In this document: in pieces, positions 6,329 through 15,747 of the stretch
How positions within the stretch are numbered: the stretch's first letter is position 1
Layout: the number at the start of each line of letters is the position of its first letter
Assembly (NCBI GenBank): GCA_025363475.1
Contig: JANYDS010000065.1
Span: 1-43,450, forward strand
Direction: 5' to 3'
DNA from: Terriglobia bacterium
Lineage (GTDB): Bacteria; Acidobacteriota; Terriglobia; Bryobacterales; Bryobacteraceae
DNA: 43,450 nucleotides
The notes under the pieces: generated by a model
What the model was told of the DNA's origin: nothing
What the model saw: the letters and a program-made list of their open reading frames with translations, nothing else
Databases searched by the model: none
Position numbers and translations under genes: made by a program

Positions 6329-9300
6329 GTGAGTACCGGCACGCAGCCCAACGGTGTTATCTTTTGGATAGCTTTGACTTCTCTACGCCTGTTGCCCATT
6401 CGGCTCGTTCCCGCTCCCCTGATCCTCGCGCTGCTGGCCCAGTCGCTGTCTGCGCAGGCCCTGTTTGTGAAACCGGTCCGGGTGCTGGGCGACCCCCACT
6501 TCATTGCCACCGCAGCCAATCCCCTGGCCATCAGTTCGGCCGGACCAAATGGCGTGGAGGGTAAGGAACTTCAGGCGCCCACCAGCGTTGCGCTCGACAA
6601 ATCGGTTTCCCCGCCCATCCTCTATATCGCGGACAGCAGCAACAACCGCGTCCTGGGCTATCAGTACACCACCCAGACGTCTGCCGGTGCGGTTGCGGAT
6701 CTTATCCTGGGTCAGCCAGACCGTTTCACCACAAACTCGACTGCCACTACCGCGCTCCGTTTTCCCACCGGTCTGGCCGTGGATTCAACCGGAAATTTAT
6801 ATGTGGCGGACAACGGGAACAATCGTGTCGTCCGTTACCCAAAACCGTTCGCGCAGCCCGCAGGGTATCAGTTCCCAGACTTGATTCTGGGCCAGACAAC
6901 CTTTGCCGGAACCGCAGCCAATACGGGCGGCGTCAAAGGCACAACTCTGTCCCTGCTTGTTGGCGGCGCCGCCGCCGGTCGGGCCGGCCTCGCGCTTGAC
7001 AGCACCGGTAACCTGTTTGTGGCCGATCTCGGCAATAATCGCGTACTCCGATTTCCCCCCGCCGTACTCAAAGCAGGTCAGAACGGACCAGCCGCAGATC
7101 TCGCTATCGGTCAGGCTGACCTGGTCTCCGCTGTCGCTGCGACTGTACGCACCAGCAAGATTGGTTTGTCACGCCCTACCGGAGTCGCTTTCGATGCCAG
7201 CGGACGTCTTTTCATCACCGACGCCCTGGCACGTGTAGTGGTTTACCTGCCCGGTTTCGGCCTGAACGCCCGCGCGAGCCGGATTCTGGGTGTTGATCCC
7301 AATTCCGCCACCAATGCCGCCAGTGCCATTACACTGGGCGGTCAGTCACAAAGCGTGGCTTTGGTTGGCTCGAATACTATAGTTACCGACTCCGCCAACA
7401 GCCGCCTGCTGGTCTATGGTGCTGCGGAAAGCTGGCCCGTTGAATCCACCCAATTCTCTCCCTCCGCCACACAGGTCATCGGACAAACTTCGTTCAGCGG
7501 CTCACTCTCGAATGGCGGAGATGTTGAGTCGAGTGCCAGCGCGCTCAGCGTGCCGCAGGATGTTGCCGCCAGCAGTACCGAGTTGTATGTCGCAGACAGC
7601 GGCAACAACCGGGTGCTGGTTTATCCGGTTAGCGCTGGTGTAGTCGCAGCCACTGCAGGCCGGGTGATTGGCCAGCCCGGTTATCCCTATCGTGGCGCGA
7701 ACCAGGTTAGTGCTTCGGAGTTCTCCAGCGCAGTCGCAGGCTCAGCTATTCTTGATACGAAATCCGTGCCTCCGCACCTGTATGTTGCAGATACGTTGAA
7801 TAACCGCGTGCTCGGGTATCGTGATTTTACCTCGGTCAAGACCGGCCAGCCGGCGGATATCGTGATCGGTCAGCCTGATTTTCTGCGCTCCGGGACCAAC
7901 TACCCCTCCGGGAAAGCCGCCCAGCCCAGCCGCCAGGGACTTAACGGACCACGGGGTTTGGCGCTCGATTCCGATGGCAACCTTTACGTTGCCGATACCC
8001 AGAACGCCCGCGTATTGCGCTTCCCTGCTCCTTTCATTTCCGGAGTATCCACGCTGGAGAACGCCGATCTGGTCATTGGGCAGAACGATTTCAGTTCCAT
8101 CGTTACAGACCCGACGCGGCGTACCCTCGGTGCCCCTATCGCCCTGGCACTGTCGAAAGATGGTTTCGATGTCACCCAGCCAAACACTGGCTGGCTGCTG
8201 GTTGCCGATGCTGCTCAAAACCGGGTCATGCTTTTCTCGAAACCCTTTTCGAGCGGCATGATCGCTTCCAATGTTCTGGGAACTCAGGATTTCACGTCCG
8301 GCGCGGACGGTACTGCCAATTCGCTTTCAACGCCGGGCGGAGTGGCCTCCGATCCCAATGACCGTGTCGTCGTTGCCGATAGCGGCAACGGACGAATTCT
8401 CATATATCCGGCCATTGCCGCGTTGGCGCAGGGTGGTACTCCGCCTTCGGTTGTCATGACAACGGGACTCAATCAGCCCATCACCATCGCGATGGCTCCG
8501 GACGGCAAGTTCTGGGTTGCTGACAACGGCCAAAACGTGTTGCTGCACTACACCACTATTGATCAGCTGCCACTCGCCACTCCAGCCTACAGCCCGGATG
8601 CCAGCCTTGCGGCACGCACTCCGCGGTCGGCTTTTGTGGACCAGTACAACAACCTGCTCATCGCTGATGGAGCCAACCGCGTTCTGTATTACGCACCCAG
8701 GGTGAATGTGGCCAATGCGGCCAATTACATTGACGGCCGCGCGCTGGCGGCGGGCACTTTTGCCTCCATCTTTGCCGTGGGTACCAGTGTCCTGTCGATT
8801 GATACAGCCGCCAGTACCACGCAACCGCTGCCCACGGTTTCGGCTGACACTCAGGTAATCGTAAACGGCAAAGCTACGGCGCTGTCTTATGTTTCGCCGG
8901 CACAGATCAATCTTCCGCTGGCTCTGAGTTTGCCCGCGGGCGGTACGGTTGATCTGCAGGTGGTCCGCAAGTCCACAGGCCAGATTTACGGGGGTGCGGA
9001 GGTTCCGTTGTCATCCGCTTCACCTGCGTTGTTTGTGCTGGGTGGCCAGCAAAGCGGTCCGGTAGCTGCGCTGAATACCGATAACACCGTGAACACCGCT
9101 ACGAACCCGGTACCCCGCGGCACTATCATTCAACTCTTTGGCACCGGTCAGGGGCCGGTTCTGAATCCGCCACCGGATGGCGAATCGAGTCCCGGTCCGG
9201 TGGAAACCGCAGTCCGGCCGCAGGTGATTCTTGGTTCTCCCGGTGTCCAGGTTCCCGTGGAAAACATTAAATATTCCGGCCTCGCGCCCAACTTCGTTGG

Positions 9301-9439
9301 CCTCTGGCAAATTAATGTGGAGATTCCGCTGATCGCTCCCAGCGGCTCCAGCATTCCGATTACGGTCTATATGAACAGCATCCCCAGTACGAATCCATCT
9401 GTTCCCACTCAGGTAGTTACAACGATTTCGATTAAGTAA
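6329..9439 (+). CDS. Exported NHL-repeat beta-propeller protein with Solibacter-type C-terminal domain
   Basis: A 1036-residue extracytoplasmic protein with a GTG start and a hydrophobic segment about residues 24-44 (LVPAPLILALLAQSLSAQA), consistent with a long signal peptide. Roughly residues 60-790 hold a long series of NHL-type repeats, recognisable from recurring LYVADxxNNRVLxYP and DLVIGQ units, which should fold into one or two beta-propellers. The last 220 residues (VNAANYIDGRALAAGTFASI... NINVEIP-type ending at GLWQINVEIP) match the TIGR03437 C-terminal domain typical of Solibacter relatives (VSPAQINLPL, QLFGTGQGP). Probably a cell-surface or secreted binding protein; ligand unknown. 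Stands alone, divergent from the ECF sigma gene. Confidence 0.88.
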   Translation: MSTGTQPNGVIFWIALTSLRLLPIRLVPAPLILALLAQSLSAQALFVKPVRVLGDPHFIATAANPLAISSAGPNGVEGKELQAPTSVALDKSVSPPILYIADSSNNRVLGYQYTTQTSAGAVADLILGQPDRFTTNSTATTALRFPTGLAVDSTGNLYVADNGNNRVVRYPKPFAQPAGYQFPDLILGQTTFAGTAANTGGVKGTTLSLLVGGAAAGRAGLALDSTGNLFVADLGNNRVLRFPPAVLKAGQNGPAADLAIGQADLVSAVAATVRTSKIGLSRPTGVAFDASGRLFITDALARVVVYLPGFGLNARASRILGVDPNSATNAASAITLGGQSQSVALVGSNTIVTDSANSRLLVYGAAESWPVESTQFSPSATQVIGQTSFSGSLSNGGDVESSASALSVPQDVAASSTELYVADSGNNRVLVYPVSAGVVAATAGRVIGQPGYPYRGANQVSASEFSSAVAGSAILDTKSVPPHLYVADTLNNRVLGYRDFTSVKTGQPADIVIGQPDFLRSGTNYPSGKAAQPSRQGLNGPRGLALDSDGNLYVADTQNARVLRFPAPFISGVSTLENADLVIGQNDFSSIVTDPTRRTLGAPIALALSKDGFDVTQPNTGWLLVADAAQNRVMLFSKPFSSGMIASNVLGTQDFTSGADGTANSLSTPGGVASDPNDRVVVADSGNGRILIYPAIAALAQGGTPPSVVMTTGLNQPITIAMAPDGKFWVADNGQNVLLHYTTIDQLPLATPAYSPDASLAARTPRSAFVDQYNNLLIADGANRVLYYAPRVNVANAANYIDGRALAAGTFASIFAVGTSVLSIDTAASTTQPLPTVSADTQVIVNGKATALSYVSPAQINLPLALSLPAGGTVDLQVVRKSTGQIYGGAEVPLSSASPALFVLGGQQSGPVAALNTDNTVNTATNPVPRGTIIQLFGTGQGPVLNPPPDGESSPGPVETAVRPQVILGSPGVQVPVENIKYSGLAPNFVGLWQINVEIPLIAPSGSSIPITVYMNSIPSTNPSVPTQVVTTISIK

Positions 9440-9447
9440 CTGAGCTG

Positions 9448-9480
9448 CCGGGTGTTGCCCGGGTGTTGCCCGGGTGCTAT
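9448..9480. repeat. 11-bp tandem repeat, CCGGGTGTTGC
   Basis: Two exact copies of CCGGGTGTTGC at 9448-9458 and 9459-9469, followed by a degenerate third (CCGGGTGCTAT, 9470-9480). It lies directly after the stop of the NHL-repeat gene. Adjacent CCGGG and CCCGG segments can pair, so it might contribute to transcription termination, but there is no T-tract. Confidence 0.7.
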
Positions 9481-9557
9481 CAGCTCTTGCATTCGGCCCC
9501 ACCCTGCAGGATAATTAAAAAGTAGTAGGGCAATTGAAACCGTACTGGAGTTAACCT

Positions 9558-9893
9558 TTGGCAGTGATCGCCTCACGCTCTTTCCTGGTTGGTGCTCTCC
9601 TCCGATACACGGTTCCTTCGCATCGTCATTCTGTTTTCCTTTTTCTCCGCGGTTTGTCTCAGGGTGAACTGGAATGCCTGGCCGATTTCCAGGGTGCGGT
9701 CATTCTTGAAAGCCAATGCGGGCGCGTAAGTACTTATCGGCTGATGGAAGATTTTTTTCATCCCGATCAGTCAGGTCAATGGAATTCTCCTTCTGAGCGG
9801 ACCCATAAATCCTTTATCGTTCTTACTTACCTCGATCATTTCCACTTCTCCCTGCTGCACCATAATCAGCCCGTCCAGTTAAACGCGGCCTGA
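9558..9893 (+). CDS. Hypothetical 111-residue protein
   Basis: A possible small gene starting at TTG 9558, supported by GGAG at 9547-9550 with 7-nt spacing. The product is 111 residues, rich in His, Phe and Ser, with internal segments such as LECLADFQGAVILESQ and TYRLMEDFFHPDQ. I recognise no domain, signal peptide or membrane segment. The region's base composition is less GC-biased at third positions than in its neighbours, so it may be a weakly conserved orphan or not a gene. It lies 40 bp upstream of comEC on the same strand. Confidence 0.4.
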   Translation: MAVIASRSFLVGALLRYTVPSHRHSVFLFLRGLSQGELECLADFQGAVILESQCGRVSTYRLMEDFFHPDQSGQWNSPSERTHKSFIVLTYLDHFHFSLLHHNQPVQLNAA

Positions 9894-9933
9894 ACCAGTG
9901 AGAATCCTGCCTCATTTCAGCCACTAAGGCTGC

Positions 9934-12405
9934 GTGCGGTTTCGTGAACCCCTGTTATTTCCAGTAGCGGCCATAGGCCTAGGCATCACGCTGGCGGCAT
10001 ATTTCCCGGTGGAAACGTTGCCGCTTGTGAGTGCGGCAGTCGGAATCTCGGTGCTCTCCTCCGTTGCTTTTCGCCCGGGTTTTCTTGTCGCGCTGGTTTT
10101 TGCGGGCATGGCGGTATATTCGCTGTCGCCCCTACCCCCCGCCCCGGCGCTTTCCGTACCAGACAACACGCTGGCAATCTTTGAAGGGTGCGTGACCGAA
10201 CCCGCCATGGTTGCCAATGACCGGGAACGTTTCACGGTACAACTGGCGCCGCACGCCCGCGCCCGCGTCATCCTTTACGCAAGGGAAGGCGAGCAATTCC
10301 CGGCGCTCCCCTACGGCACCCGTGTCGAATTCGAGGGGAAAGTCCGCCAGCCCCGCAATTACGAAGACCCTGGAACCTTTGATAATGTCTATTACCTCGC
10401 CCGCCAGCAGGTCTACTGGACGGCATCAGCCGATGCTTCGCGTGTTAAAGCGTTACCGGGAAAATGCGGCAATGCGCTGATTGGCTTCGTTTTTTCAATT
10501 CGGGCCGCCGCTCTAAGTCGTCTCGAAAGCCTTTACAAGGGCGATGCCTATGCACTCGGCATGATGCAGGCAATTCTGATCGGCGAAACCGCGCGTCTCG
10601 ACCGGATCTGGACAAACGATTACCGCTCCACCGGCACCTTTCACGCCCTGGTGATTTCCGGCAGCCATGTCGCCGTGCTGGCGGCCATGCTGCTGTTCCT
10701 GCTGCGCATCTGCGGACTGCCTGAAGCCATCGCTCTTCCGCTCACCGTTGTTGCCGCGTGGCTGTATGCCGGTATTACCGGCTGGCAGGCACCAGTATTG
10801 CGGTCTGCCGCAGGCATGAGCCTGTACGTGGTTGCTCGTTTTTTCTACCGGGGTCAGCGCCTGCTGAATACGGTTGCAGCCGTCGCCCTGTTGTTCCTGC
10901 TTGCCGATCCCCGCCAGCTCTTTGACCCCAGCTTTCAGCTCTCCTTTCTCGCCGTCGCGCTGATTGGCGCATTTGTCATCCCGGCGCTCGGTGCCACTTC
11001 CGGGCCGCTTGCCAGCGCCCTTACGGACCTGGACGACGCTAAGAAAGACGTGCGGCTGGCTCCGGTCTCCGCTCAGTTTCGTATTGAGCTGCGCCTGCTG
11101 GCGGAAACGCTGTACCTGCTGACCCGGCTCCCCAGGCGTTTCGCCCTGGGCGTGGTCGCAACCTTTGCCCGGGTGGCACTTTACATGTACGAAATTTTTG
11201 TGACCTCCCTGTTTATTCAGGTCGGACTCGCGCTTCCCATGGCTGTCTATTTCCATCGGCTGTCGGCGTCAGGGCTTACGGCGAACGCGCTGGTGGTACC
11301 GATTCTGACCGCACTGGTGCCGCTCGGCTTTGGAGCCATCCTGACCAATTCGCACCTTCTCGCGCGTTTCTGTGCGTGGCTGCTTTCCGTGGCCCGCGTC
11401 GCGGTCAGCTTTCATGCACGCTGGGAACCGGACTGGCGCATCCCTGCCCCACCCTTCTGGCTTGCCTGTCTGTTTGTATTGCTTTTGATAGCAGCAGCGC
11501 TGCGCAGGCAGAAACGCTGGAGTCTGATTGCCGTTTGGTGTGGAGTTGCCGTCGTTCTTGCCGTCATCATCCTGCATCCGTTCCAGCCGCGTATCGAAGC
11601 GGGTCGGTTTGAACTGAGTGTCCTTGATGTGGGCCAGGGAGACAGTCTGCTGGCCGTTTTCCCCGGCGGTAAACTCATGCTGATTGACGCGGGCGGCATC
11701 CCGTCGTTTGGCCGGACGAAACGAGCGGGGATTGACCTTGGCGAAGATGTTGTTTCGCCCTATCTCTGGTCGCGGTCCATTCGCCATCTCGACGTCGTGG
11801 TGATGACCCATGCGCATGAAGATCACATGGGCGGCATGAACGCGGTGCTGCGCAATTTCCATCCTGCCGAGCTCTGGACCGGAGCAACTCCGGCGAGTCC
11901 TGAATGGAACTCAGTGCGTGCCACGGCTGAGCAACTGCATATCAGGATTATTCCGCAGCGGCGGGGTGTACCGTTTCAGTGGAGTGGCACTACCGTTCAA
12001 ATCCTCTCACCCGGGGCCGATTATGTGCCGGAGGCAACGCCGAAAAATAACGATTCTCTGGCGATGAGGGTTAAATTCGGCGCGACTTCGTTCCTGCTCA
12101 CCGGTGACATGGAAAAGCAGATCGAACGGGAGCTGGCTGCTGAAGGGCTGTTCCAGCATGATGACGTTTTGAAAGTGGGTCACCATGGGAGCCGGACATC
12201 CACAACGGACGCTTTGCTGGAAGCGGAACGCCCGGTCTTCGCCTTTATCTCTGCAGGCTTTGAAAACAGTTACGGTCATCCTCATCCGCTCATTGTTCAG
12301 GCACTAAGGAACCAGCACGCGACGATATATCGAACCGACCAGGACGGACTGGTGAGCATTTCCAGCGATGGCCGGCGACTGCGAATTGAGAAGACTCTAC
12401 CGTGA
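9934..12405 (+). CDS. comEC: ComEC/Rec2-type DNA uptake channel
   Basis: Inner-membrane channel that brings single-stranded DNA into the cytoplasm during natural transformation. The 823-residue GTG-started protein has the three expected parts: an N-terminal soluble DUF4131-type domain flanked by membrane helices (about 1-170), the polytopic Competence domain (about 200-540, with FHALVISGSHVAVLAAML), and a C-terminal metallo-beta-lactamase-like domain (about 555-823). The last shows LDVGQGDSLLAVFP, DAGG, the metal motif THAHEDHMGG, LLTGDME and KVGHHGSRTST. All metal ligands are retained. No other competence gene is nearby. Confidence 0.95.
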   Translation: MRFREPLLFPVAAIGLGITLAAYFPVETLPLVSAAVGISVLSSVAFRPGFLVALVFAGMAVYSLSPLPPAPALSVPDNTLAIFEGCVTEPAMVANDRERFTVQLAPHARARVILYAREGEQFPALPYGTRVEFEGKVRQPRNYEDPGTFDNVYYLARQQVYWTASADASRVKALPGKCGNALIGFVFSIRAAALSRLESLYKGDAYALGMMQAILIGETARLDRIWTNDYRSTGTFHALVISGSHVAVLAAMLLFLLRICGLPEAIALPLTVVAAWLYAGITGWQAPVLRSAAGMSLYVVARFFYRGQRLLNTVAAVALLFLLADPRQLFDPSFQLSFLAVALIGAFVIPALGATSGPLASALTDLDDAKKDVRLAPVSAQFRIELRLLAETLYLLTRLPRRFALGVVATFARVALYMYEIFVTSLFIQVGLALPMAVYFHRLSASGLTANALVVPILTALVPLGFGAILTNSHLLARFCAWLLSVARVAVSFHARWEPDWRIPAPPFWLACLFVLLLIAAALRRQKRWSLIAVWCGVAVVLAVIILHPFQPRIEAGRFELSVLDVGQGDSLLAVFPGGKLMLIDAGGIPSFGRTKRAGIDLGEDVVSPYLWSRSIRHLDVVVMTHAHEDHMGGMNAVLRNFHPAELWTGATPASPEWNSVRATAEQLHIRIIPQRRGVPFQWSGTTVQILSPGADYVPEATPKNNDSLAMRVKFGATSFLLTGDMEKQIERELAAEGLFQHDDVLKVGHHGSRTSTTDALLEAERPVFAFISAGFENSYGHPHPLIVQALRNQHATIYRTDQDGLVSISSDGRRLRIEKTLP

Positions 12406-12420
12406 TAGCATTTCCTGCAT

Positions 12421-13231
12421 ATGAGGAAGCTCGCCGCAGTTGCGCTGATTTCTTGTTCACTGTGCCTCGCGCAGTCCCCGCAGTTTGAAGTGGCCGTGAT
12501 CAAGCCCAATGTCAGCGGTGGTGGCAACATGTTCTTCCGTCCCACCCCGGGCAGATTCAACGCTGAAAACATGCAGTTGAAGGAACTCATCATGGTGGCA
12601 TATGGCGTGAAGGGCTTTCAGATCCAGGGCGGACCGGCGTGGATTGAATCTGCCCGCTTCGACATCACGGCGAAAGCTGAGAACAACGCGGCCATGCCGC
12701 AAATGCTGCCGATGTTGCAGTCTCTTCTGGAAGACCACTTCAAACTCTCAATTCGCCGGGAACAAAAAGACCTCCCTGTATACGTGCTGGTCCCGGCAAA
12801 GGGCGGGGTTCAAACTACCGGAATCGAAGGAAGGCAGCTGCGTCGTGCGTACTCCTGGCGTGATGCCGCCGCCGCAACGTAATTCAGATCCGCTACCGTT
12901 ATTTTGTGGCGACATGAGAATGAGCATGAAAGGGATAATTGGCTCCGGGATCGACATGAAAAGGCTGACGGACATGCTCTCGGCGCTAACCGGACGGACA
13001 GTGCTTGACCAGACAGGGTATACGGGATCATTTAACGTCCACCTCGAATGGACACCCGATCAGAGTACGCCCGGTCCCGGTGGTTTGGCTCAGTTCGCGC
13101 CACCGGTCGATACTGGCGGTCCGTCGATCTTCACAGCGTTGCAGGAACAACTCGGCCTCAAACTGGAATCGAAGAAAGCACCCGTGGAGATTCTGGTGAT
13201 CGACCACGCGGAGAAACCGTCAGAGAATTAG
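12421..13231 (+). pseudogene. TIGR03435-family exported protein, interrupted by a frameshift
   Basis: The first frame (from ATG 12421) gives a signal peptide (MRKLAAVALISCSLCLAQ) and the family start FEVAVIKPN, FNAENMQLKELI, YGVKGFQIQGGPAWI and LLEDHFKLSIRRE, ending in VLVPAKGG, then goes to a premature stop at 12882. Family sequence resumes in the +1 frame from about 12811 (FKLPESKEGSCVVR) and continues to 13231 with MRMSMKG, VLDQTGYTGSFNVHLEWTPD and PVEILVIDH. The switch falls at the G-run 12805-12808, so a 1-nt loss is the simplest cause. If repaired the protein would be about 270 residues, the normal length. Family function is unknown; it is strongly expanded in Solibacter-like Acidobacteriota. 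A sequencing error remains possible. Confidence 0.82.
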
Positions 13232-13246
13232 GCGATCAGGACCCGT

Positions 13247-13996
13247 ATGCAAAATCATCGTGTACGAACATGTCTCGTGATGGCTGTCGGCCTGGCACCC
13301 TTTATGGCGGGCACCGCCCAGACTCCGCCCGCTTCGCTTGCGCACCCCGAGTTTGAAGTGGCCTCGGTCAAACCACACACGGGAGCTGCATATTCATCGA
13401 TAAACGCAAATTCGGCAGGCAGGTTTAATGTTGAAAACGTGCCTCTCAAATACCTGATCAGTGAGGCCTGGGAGATGACCGGTCCCGAAATTCCGGGCGG
13501 ACCCGGCTGGATTTTGACAGCCCCATTCGACGTCTCCGCAAAGGCGGAAAGCCGAGCCACGTATTCCGAAATGCGGGTAATGTTGAGAACGCTTCTCGAA
13601 GAACGTTTCAAGCTTGCAGTCCATCGCGAGACCAAAGAACTCACCACCCTGGTCCTGATACCACCAAAAGGTTCGACTAAACTCGTTAAATCCGAACAGG
13701 GGGGCAAGGACGGCCTTCGAGCTATCAGATACGGGATGGCTGGTACCGGCGTGTCCATCAACGACCTGGCCCGGGCGTTGTCAGTTTTGCTCGGAGTCGT
13801 CGTACTCGACCAGACCGGATTGACGGACAAGTACCACGTCCATTTCGAATGGTCCCCCTATCAACCGGGATCGAATGCCCCAGGAGTCTCGATCTTTTCA
13901 GACGTGCCGGAACAACTCGGCCTCAGGCTGGAATCGAAGAAAGGACCCGTGGAGATTCTGGTGATCGACCATGTGGAGAAACCCACAGAAAACTGA
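13247..13996 (+). CDS. TIGR03435-family exported protein
   Basis: An intact 249-residue paralogue of the preceding broken gene. It has an N-terminal signal segment (about 1-24, ending GTAQT), then the family blocks FEVASVKPH, RFNVENVPLKYLI, IPGGPGWI, FDVSAKAE, MLRTLLEERFKLAVHRETKEL, VVLDQTGLTDKYHVHFEWSP and PVEILVIDHVEKP. It lacks the Cys-containing middle block (SCVV...FCG) found in the neighbour. Members are exported proteins of unknown function known mainly from Acidobacteriota. Its 3' end is nearly identical to that of the upstream copy, showing a recent tandem duplication or gene conversion. Confidence 0.88.
   Translation: MQNHRVRTCLVMAVGLAPFMAGTAQTPPASLAHPEFEVASVKPHTGAAYSSINANSAGRFNVENVPLKYLISEAWEMTGPEIPGGPGWILTAPFDVSAKAESRATYSEMRVMLRTLLEERFKLAVHRETKELTTLVLIPPKGSTKLVKSEQGGKDGLRAIRYGMAGTGVSINDLARALSVLLGVVVLDQTGLTDKYHVHFEWSPYQPGSNAPGVSIFSDVPEQLGLRLESKKGPVEILVIDHVEKPTEN
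13910..13996 (+). repeat. Direct repeat of the TIGR03435 3' end (first copy 13145-13231)
   Basis: The last 87 bp of the intact TIGR03435 gene align without gaps to 13145-13231, the end of the frameshifted copy; I count 76 identical positions. The remainder of the two genes is clearly more divergent, which fits local gene conversion or stronger constraint on the C-terminus. Confidence 0.8.
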
Positions 13997-14013
13997 GGCG
14001 CTAACCTGAAGCT

Positions 14014-15747
14014 ATGCGCTTCAAGTCTTGTCTGGCTCTGCTGGCGATCTCCGCCTTTGCTCAAACCCCTCCTGCCTGGGTTGCGAAAAGTAATCAAAAC
14101 GCCCAACTGCTCATCAACATCGACGCGAAATATTCGCCCGAAAGCGCGGCGTCCGATGGCGTGATGGGGCTGGACGCAGAGATTACAGTGCCTGATGAAG
14201 CCCGTGCGCATGCACGTCGCGATGAAACCCGGGTCGTGATGAAAGAACTCCAGTCGCGCCTCGCTACCGAAACTGACCCTGCGGTCAAACAGGATCTGGA
14301 GATTCTGATCGGTGCCGCCGACCGCCGCATCCGCTCATCTGAAATCTACGAGAAAGTCTTTCTGCCCTACGACAACCCAGGCTCAACCATCTTCTTCGGC
14401 GTCAAGAGCCTGCTCGACGATCAGATCGCTGCTGACCGCCATCCCGCCGCTCTGGTGCGCCTGAAGAAATATACCGGCTTAACGCCGGGCTTCACCCCGT
14501 TCACCACCATTCTGGAACGCCAGTACAGAGCCAAACTCACAACACCCGGCCTGCTCGGTCCGTCGAAAATCGAAGTAGAAAAAGATCTGGGCAACACCAG
14601 CGCGTACGTGAATGGCATCGGTCTGCTGCTCGAAAAATACAAGCTCCAGGGTTATGGCGATGCCTTCACCAAACTGAAAGAACAACTCGCCGAATATGAC
14701 ACTTTCATCCGTGCCGAAGTCCTGCCCAAGTCGCGTTCCGATTTCCGTCTGCCGCCTGCCGTTTATACGCTCCAGCTGGAACGCTACGGAGTGGACTACA
14801 CGTCTGTGGAACTCACCCGCCTTGCCCACCAGAGTTTCACGGATATTCAGAAAGAAATGCGCCCCATCGCGATCCGTATCGCCAAGGCTCGTCACCTGCC
14901 TGCGAGCGACTACCGGTCAGTGATTGCAGCGCTGAAGAAAGAACAACTGGACGGGGACAAGATCCTGCCTCACTACCTGGCACGGCTGACGGAAATTGAA
15001 GAGATTGTCCGCAAGAATCATCTGGTCACACTGCCAGACCGCCCAGCCATGATCCGCATCGCAACCGCGGCCGAAACCGCCCAGCAGCCCGCGCCGCACA
15101 TGCAGCCTGCACCGCTGCTGAACAACCACGGCGAGCGCGGCGCGTTCGTTCTCCCCCTCGAAACCACAGGTACCGGCGGGGCAGCGTTGAAATATGACGA
15201 CTTTACTTTCGCAGCCGCTTCGTGGACTCTGACTGCGCACGAAGCACGTCCCGGCCATGAACTGCAGTTCGACGCCATGATCGAACACGGCGTCTCTCTC
15301 GCGCGCGCCATGTTCGCCTTCAACAGCACCAACGCCGAAGGCTGGGGACTCTACTCCGAGTGGTACATGCTGCCTTACATGCCGGACGAAGGCAAGCTCA
15401 TTTCCCTGCAGTTCCGCATGCTCCGCGCCGCGCGCGCGTTTCTTGATCCTGAATTGCAGCAGGGCAAGATCACTCCGGACCAGGCGATGCAGATTCTTGA
15501 ACGGGATGTCGTCTGTTCCAAAGCCTTTGCGACGGAAGAAGTGGAACGGTTTACGTTCCGGTCGCCCGGTCAGGCTGTGTCGTACTTTGACGGCATGATG
15601 CGGTTGCTGGAAATCCGCCACGCAGCGGAGAAGGCCATGGGATCAAAGTTCGATGCGGGCAAGTTTCACGACTTCATCCTGTCGCAGGGTTTACTGCCGC
15701 CGTCACTCTTGCGAAAGGCAGTCATGACCGACTTCGTCAGAAACTAA
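14014..15747 (+). CDS. DUF885-family exported metallopeptidase-like protein
   Basis: A 577-residue protein with a short signal peptide (MRFKSCLALLAISAFAQ). It carries the DUF885 signature: FTLTAHEARPGHELQF-like sequence (HEARPGHELQ, zinc-ligand HExxxGH form), followed by EGWGLYSEWY and, near the C-terminus, FRSPGQAVSYFDGMM. The family is regarded as a gluzincin-like metallopeptidase of unknown natural substrate, expanded in soil bacteria. The C-terminal 4 bp overlap the convergent cytochrome gene. Likely periplasmic; peptide scavenging is a guess. Confidence 0.88.
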   Translation: MRFKSCLALLAISAFAQTPPAWVAKSNQNAQLLINIDAKYSPESAASDGVMGLDAEITVPDEARAHARRDETRVVMKELQSRLATETDPAVKQDLEILIGAADRRIRSSEIYEKVFLPYDNPGSTIFFGVKSLLDDQIAADRHPAALVRLKKYTGLTPGFTPFTTILERQYRAKLTTPGLLGPSKIEVEKDLGNTSAYVNGIGLLLEKYKLQGYGDAFTKLKEQLAEYDTFIRAEVLPKSRSDFRLPPAVYTLQLERYGVDYTSVELTRLAHQSFTDIQKEMRPIAIRIAKARHLPASDYRSVIAALKKEQLDGDKILPHYLARLTEIEEIVRKNHLVTLPDRPAMIRIATAAETAQQPAPHMQPAPLLNNHGERGAFVLPLETTGTGGAALKYDDFTFAAASWTLTAHEARPGHELQFDAMIEHGVSLARAMFAFNSTNAEGWGLYSEWYMLPYMPDEGKLISLQFRMLRAARAFLDPELQQGKITPDQAMQILERDVVCSKAFATEEVERFTFRSPGQAVSYFDGMMRLLEIRHAAEKAMGSKFDAGKFHDFILSQGLLPPSLLRKAVMTDFVRN

